From an uncultured Capnocytophaga sp. (lineage in GTDB: Bacteria > Bacteroidota > Bacteroidia > Flavobacteriales > Flavobacteriaceae), in NCBI GenBank assembly GCA_905372595.1, contig CAJPPS010000055.1, positions 1-8,362 on the forward strand: a DNA stretch of 8,362 nt. Reading direction: 5' to 3'. Below the pieces are notes generated by a model that did not search any database, was not told where the DNA came from, and saw only the letters and a program-made list of their open reading frames with translations. Of the stretch, positions 5,775-8,362 are shown piece after piece. The position numbers and the translations under genes are program-made. Each line of letters begins with the position of its first letter. The first letter of the stretch is position 1.

Positions 5775-7223
5775 ATGAAAAATATTAGTAAAACAAGCTT
5801 TCAGGAAACATATCCTTCCGAATGCACTACGATTCTTGTGGGAAAAGAGATGACCACAGACGGTTCTATGATGATTGCTCGTTCTGATGATTGGAATGCT
5901 GTAAATGCTAAGCACTTGAAGGTACATCCACCTACAGAAAAAATGACAGATGAGTTTGTCTCTTTCCAGAACTCTTTTCGTTGTCCATTACCTCAGAAAT
6001 CACTAGGATATATGGGAATGCCCCCTTATCAGTATCCTGATCAGTGGGAGAGTGCGGGGTTCAATACGGCTGGTGTGGGAATTACTGCCACTGAGAGTAT
6101 CTTTAGTAATGAAAAAGCCTTAGCAGTGGATCCTTTGGTACCTAATGGATTAGGAGAAATTTCTATTACGAGTGTAGTTCTCCCTTATGTCCATACAGCT
6201 CGTGAAGGAGTACTTAGGCTGGGACAACTTATAGAAGAACACGGTATAGCAGAAGGCTTTGGGGTAGCCTTTATAGATCAGAAAGAAATATGGTATCTGG
6301 AAACGGCTTGTGGGCATAGGTGGATAGCAGTTCGGCTTCCTAAAGATGTCTATTTTGTAACAGCTAATCAGGGACGACTCAGGGAGTATGACCCAAGGAA
6401 TATAAAGAATTTTCTAGGAAGTGAAGATCTTATATCTTTTGCCCAGGAACACGGATTGTATCATCCTGATCGTGATGGTGAGTTTGATTTCCACAAGGTC
6501 TATATAAGAGAGAGTACTTTGGATACTACTTATAACTATCCTCGTGTATGGGCTTTGCAGGCTTTCTTCAGTCCGAAACTGGAGAATAATGTTACCGAGA
6601 ATACTTTTCCTGTATATGCAAAAGCAACCCATCCTATTTCCCTTGCACAGGTGAAAAAAGCGTATTACCATCATTATCAAGGAACTTCTCACGATCCTTA
6701 TGCGAATAATAATCCTCAGGAAAAATATCGTCCAGTTGCTATTTTCCGAGCGACCAATTCACATATTTTGCAAGTGCGTCCAGAACTTCCACAAGCAATA
6801 GGATGTATAAATTATGTAGCCTTGGGAATGGCAGCCTTGGGAATTTTTCTTCCACTGTACCAAGGGGTAACTTCTTATCCTAAGCCTTATGGAGTAGGAA
6901 CCAATCATTCCAGTGAGGATTCTGCTTATTGGACTTTCCGAAAAGTACAGACCCTCGGAATGATTAATTATAATAAATACGCTCCTATAATCCGTGATGT
7001 ATATGACCGTTTTGAAGCCGAAATGGAAGCACGACAAGCCGAAATGGAAGCTACCTATATGAAACTCTATCCATCACAACCTATAGCGGCTCAGGAGCTT
7101 CTGCAGCAGTTCTCAGATGATCTTCTTAATAAGGCTTTACAGATAAGCAAAGACCTCTTAGAAGATTTATTTACCCGTCTTACACTTGATGTACAGGCTA
7201 CTTATCGATTTGCAGGAGCGTAA
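5775..7223 (+). CDS. C69 family dipeptidase (PepD-like Ntn hydrolase)
   Basis: Cysteine dipeptidase of family C69 (formerly U34), related to Lactobacillus PepD. It cleaves a broad range of dipeptides and belongs to the N-terminal nucleophile hydrolases. In the 482-residue product the signature block is ECTTILVG...DGSMMIARSDDW at 16-40. Cys17 is the expected nucleophile, so a 16-residue propeptide should be removed by self-cleavage. Other family marks are WESAGFNTAGVGITATES at 91-108, FIDQKEIWYLETACGHRW at 166-183, TANQGRL at 196-202, and NYPRVWALQ. The N-terminus is polar with no signal peptide, so the enzyme should be cytosolic. The ATG at 5775 is the only in-frame ATG before the motif. Near the C-terminus a seven-residue unit is repeated (AEMEARQ/AEMEATY, about 415-428), probably within a coiled coil. 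The gene has its own promoter and a strong terminator, so it is probably monocistronic. It is unrelated to the M20C enzyme at the start of the window. Confidence 0.94.
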   Translation: MKNISKTSFQETYPSECTTILVGKEMTTDGSMMIARSDDWNAVNAKHLKVHPPTEKMTDEFVSFQNSFRCPLPQKSLGYMGMPPYQYPDQWESAGFNTAGVGITATESIFSNEKALAVDPLVPNGLGEISITSVVLPYVHTAREGVLRLGQLIEEHGIAEGFGVAFIDQKEIWYLETACGHRWIAVRLPKDVYFVTANQGRLREYDPRNIKNFLGSEDLISFAQEHGLYHPDRDGEFDFHKVYIRESTLDTTYNYPRVWALQAFFSPKLENNVTENTFPVYAKATHPISLAQVKKAYYHHYQGTSHDPYANNNPQEKYRPVAIFRATNSHILQVRPELPQAIGCINYVALGMAALGIFLPLYQGVTSYPKPYGVGTNHSSEDSAYWTFRKVQTLGMINYNKYAPIIRDVYDRFEAEMEARQAEMEATYMKLYPSQPIAAQELLQQFSDDLLNKALQISKDLLEDLFTRLTLDVQATYRFAGA

Positions 7224-7247
7224 CAAGCTCATAGATAATTGTAAATA

Positions 7248-7283
7248 AAAAAATCTCTTTTTCCTTGCAAAAAGAGATTTTTT
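7248..7283 (+). terminator. Rho-independent terminator of the C69 peptidase gene
   Basis: A perfect 15-bp stem: AAAAAATCTCTTTTT (7248-7262) pairs with AAAAAGAGATTTTTT (7269-7283) around the loop CCTTGC. It starts 25 bases after the peptidase stop. The right arm ends in a T-run and the left arm begins with an A-run, so it could act on both strands. The stem is AT-rich, with only two G-C pairs in the core. Confidence 0.8.
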
Positions 7284-7295
7284 GTTGTATCTTTG
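7265..7295 (+). promoter_or_regulatory. Promoter of the tRNA-Ala gene, nested in the terminator
   Basis: TATCTTTG at 7288-7295 is a perfect TAnnTTTG -7 box. TTG at 7265-7267, 20 bases upstream, is a plausible -33 element and lies in the loop of the terminator hairpin. Transcription would start at about 7300, only some seven bases before the mature tRNA. Confidence 0.72.
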
Positions 7296-7306
7296 CGCTA
7301 TCATTT

Positions 7307-7383
7307 GGGGGTGTAGCTCAGTTGGCTAGAGCGTTTGGCTGGCAGCCAAAAGGTCGTGGGTTCGAGCCCCATCTCCTCCACCA
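7307..7383 (+). tRNA. tRNA-Ala, anticodon GGC, with encoded CCA
   Basis: A 77-base cloverleaf. The acceptor pairs GGGGGTG (7307-7313) with CTCCTCC (7373-7379); discriminator A is 7380 and the encoded CCA is 7381-7383. The D stem is GCTC/GAGC (7316-7319, 7329-7332). The anticodon stem TTTGG/CCAAA (7334-7338, 7346-7350) encloses loop CTGGCAG with anticodon GGC at 7341-7343, reading GCC/GCU. The variable loop is AGGTC and the T arm is GTGGG-TTCGAGC-CCCAT (7356-7372). The G3:U70 pair (7309 with 7377), the main alanine identity element, is present, so anticodon and identity agree. The sixth acceptor pair is a U-U mismatch (7312 with 7374). Confidence 0.95.
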
Positions 7384-7407
7384 TCTACCAATTAATTTTT
7401 AGCAAGT

Positions 7408-7440
7408 AGCTAATGAGAATCCTTCCTTATTAGCTTTTCT
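7408..7440 (+). terminator. Probable terminator after the tRNA gene
   Basis: AGCTAATGAG at 7408-7417 pairs with CTTATTAGCT at 7426-7435 (10 bp including one G-U pair) around an eight-base loop, followed by the T-rich TTTCTTTCTCT. It lies 25 bases after the tRNA. The stem is AT-rich, so readthrough into the downstream gene is possible. No promoter of the usual type is visible between here and 7466. Confidence 0.5.
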
Positions 7441-7465
7441 TTCTCTATAAATCAAATAAATAAAA

Positions 7466-8239
7466 ATGTTAGGCGCAATTATAGGGGATATTGTAGGCTC
7501 TCGGTATGAGTTTGCTAATACCCACACAACTGATTTTGAGCTTTTTACTCCTTATAACAATTTTACAGATGATACTATATGTACTATTGCTGTAGCGGAC
7601 GCCATTCTCCAGAACAAAAGCTTTAAGGATAGTCTTCTATATTGGTGTAGAAAATACCCTTCACCTATGGGAGCTTATGGAGGGCGGTTTGGTCAGTGGG
7701 TGCGTAGTGCTAATCCACAACCTTATAATAGCTTTGGTAATGGTTCAGCGATGCGTGTATCGCCTTGTGGCTGGCTTCCTGATTTGGCTGAAGTCCTCAA
7801 AGAAGCTTCTGAAAGTGCCGAATGTACTCATAATCACCCTGAAGGTATCAAAGGCGCTCAGTGTATTGCCCATTGTATAGTATTGGCGCTTGGCGGGCAA
7901 TCTAAGGAGCAGATAAGCGAAATGGTTACTCAAGACTATGGGTATGACCTTTCTATGACTTGTACCGGATTACGTCAGACTTATGGTTTTGATGAGACCT
8001 GTCAAGGGACAGTGCCACAAGCAATTATTTGCTTTCTAGAGAGTAATGATTTTGAAGAAGCTATCCGATTAGCTGTTTCTATAGGAGGGGATAGTGATAC
8101 CCTAGCAGCTATTACAGGTAGTATAGCTGAGGCTTATTATGGTATTCCTCAAGATATAGAGGAAAAGGCTCTTGCTTACTTACCTGAGGAATTCAAGGAG
8201 GTGATAAATAGTTTTAGAAAAAAGTATGGGAGAAAATAG
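7466..8239 (+). CDS. ADP-ribosylglycohydrolase family protein (DraG/ARH type)
   Basis: Predicted di-magnesium hydrolase that removes ADP-ribose from modified proteins, nucleic acids or small molecules. The 257-residue product is cytosolic (no signal) and complete for the compact bacterial type. Motifs in order: GAIIGDIVGSRYEF at 3-16, with Asp7 and Glu15; FTDDT at 33-37, whose Thr-Asp-Asp binds metal; YGGRFGQW at 71-78; FGNGSAMRVSP at 90-100; THNHPEGIKGA at 121-131; and SIGGDSDTLAAITGSIAEAYYGIP at 205-228, with the second metal-binding cluster Asp209/Asp211/Thr212. All catalytic residues I expect are present, so it should be active. The ATG at 7466 opens the conserved MLGAIIGD start and follows an A/T-rich leader. 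The substrate cannot be read from sequence: no ADP-ribosyltransferase, NADAR or macrodomain gene is visible nearby. It may be transcribed by readthrough from the tRNA promoter. Confidence 0.92.
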   Translation: MLGAIIGDIVGSRYEFANTHTTDFELFTPYNNFTDDTICTIAVADAILQNKSFKDSLLYWCRKYPSPMGAYGGRFGQWVRSANPQPYNSFGNGSAMRVSPCGWLPDLAEVLKEASESAECTHNHPEGIKGAQCIAHCIVLALGGQSKEQISEMVTQDYGYDLSMTCTGLRQTYGFDETCQGTVPQAIICFLESNDFEEAIRLAVSIGGDSDTLAAITGSIAEAYYGIPQDIEEKALAYLPEEFKEVINSFRKKYGRK

Positions 8240-8270
8240 AATTATACTCCCTGCTTCGATAATATTCTAT

Positions 8271-8294
8271 AAAAACAATAGCCATTGTGTTTTA
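8271..8294. terminator. Weak hairpin downstream of the ADP-ribosylglycohydrolase gene
   Basis: AAAACAAT (8272-8279) can pair with ATTGTGTTTT (8284-8293) around loop AGCC, with one bulged G at 8289, followed by TATATTTTT. It lies about 32 bases after the stop, between two apparently convergent genes. Low stability makes this a tentative call. Confidence 0.3.
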
Positions 8295-8312
8295 TATTTT
8301 TAATGAATAAAT

Positions 8313-8362
8313 TCATATTTTCTCTAATATTTCTTTCAAATAATCTATATCTCCTTCGTAGT
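8313..8362 (-). CDS. Possible C-terminus of a convergent gene, cut by the window edge
   Basis: On the minus strand, the frame whose first complete codon begins at 8360 reads YEGDIDYLKEILEKI and then TGA at 8315-8313. The composition (alternating charged and hydrophobic residues, a helical end) looks like a real protein C-terminus, and a convergent gene would explain the 123 bases after the previous stop. Only 15 complete codons are visible, so the product cannot be named and chance is not excluded. Confidence 0.45.
   Translation of the reverse strand, partial: YEGDIDYLKEILEKI

Noticed and set aside
6414..7037. Two minus-strand open frames of 92 codons inside the C69 peptidase gene.
   Set aside because: Both are antisense to conserved peptidase sequence and show low-complexity, Ile/Ser-rich translations typical of shadows.
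7307..7465. A tRNA-associated integration site (attachment-site duplication) next to the ADP-ribosylglycohydrolase gene.
   Set aside because: I found no second copy of the tRNA 3' end downstream within the window and no integrase gene, so there is no direct evidence for an integrated element.
7677..7933. Short frames on both strands inside the ADP-ribosylglycohydrolase gene.
   Set aside because: They overlap the conserved GNGSAMR and HNHPEG region of the real gene and carry no independent signal.

Overview
The window looks like a chromosomal core region of a Bacteroidota organism of the class Flavobacteriia. A Capnocytophaga-like bacterium is my best guess, but the genus is inferred, not shown. 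The reasons are: AT-rich DNA; A/T-rich leaders without Shine-Dalgarno sequences; promoters of the Bacteroidota type (TTTG or similar, about 19-20 bases, TAnnTTTG); secretory signals ending in A-Q or S-Q; and the gene block bamD - omega-like RNA polymerase subunit - coaBC - DUF4835, which I know as a conserved flavobacterial cluster. I see no insertion sequence, CRISPR array, prophage or integration site.

Layout. 27-1484 is pepD, a cytosolic M20C dipeptidase. A strong promoter at 1487-1517, almost touching the bamD start codon, begins a tightly packed operon at 1522-5628: bamD (outer-membrane assembly lipoprotein), rpoZ-like (4-base overlap), coaBC (coenzyme A synthesis, about 35-base overlap), a secreted DUF4835 protein, and a secreted ChaN-like protein 3 bases further on. 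After a 146-base intergenic region with its own promoter and a leader hairpin comes a C69-family cysteine dipeptidase (5775-7223). It ends in a 15-bp terminator hairpin, and the promoter of the following tRNA-Ala(GGC) gene (7307-7383) is laid over that hairpin. A weaker hairpin separates the tRNA from a DraG/ARH-type ADP-ribosylglycohydrolase (7466-8239). The last 50 bases probably hold the C-terminus of a convergent minus-strand gene.

How the genes relate. The central operon joins envelope biogenesis (BamD, and perhaps the two secreted proteins) with housekeeping functions (RNA polymerase, CoA). Two unrelated dipeptidases flank it and fit a peptide-using lifestyle. The ADP-ribosylglycohydrolase has no visible ADP-ribosyltransferase partner here.

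I do not see a clearly new defence or mobile system. The points most worth a second look are a 19-bp near-perfect hairpin inside coaBC, the two GxxH motifs of the ChaN-like protein (suggesting a Tiki/TraB-type enzyme), the altered catalytic residues in the CoaC half of CoaBC, the apparently leaderless bamD transcript, and the nested terminator/promoter before the tRNA.
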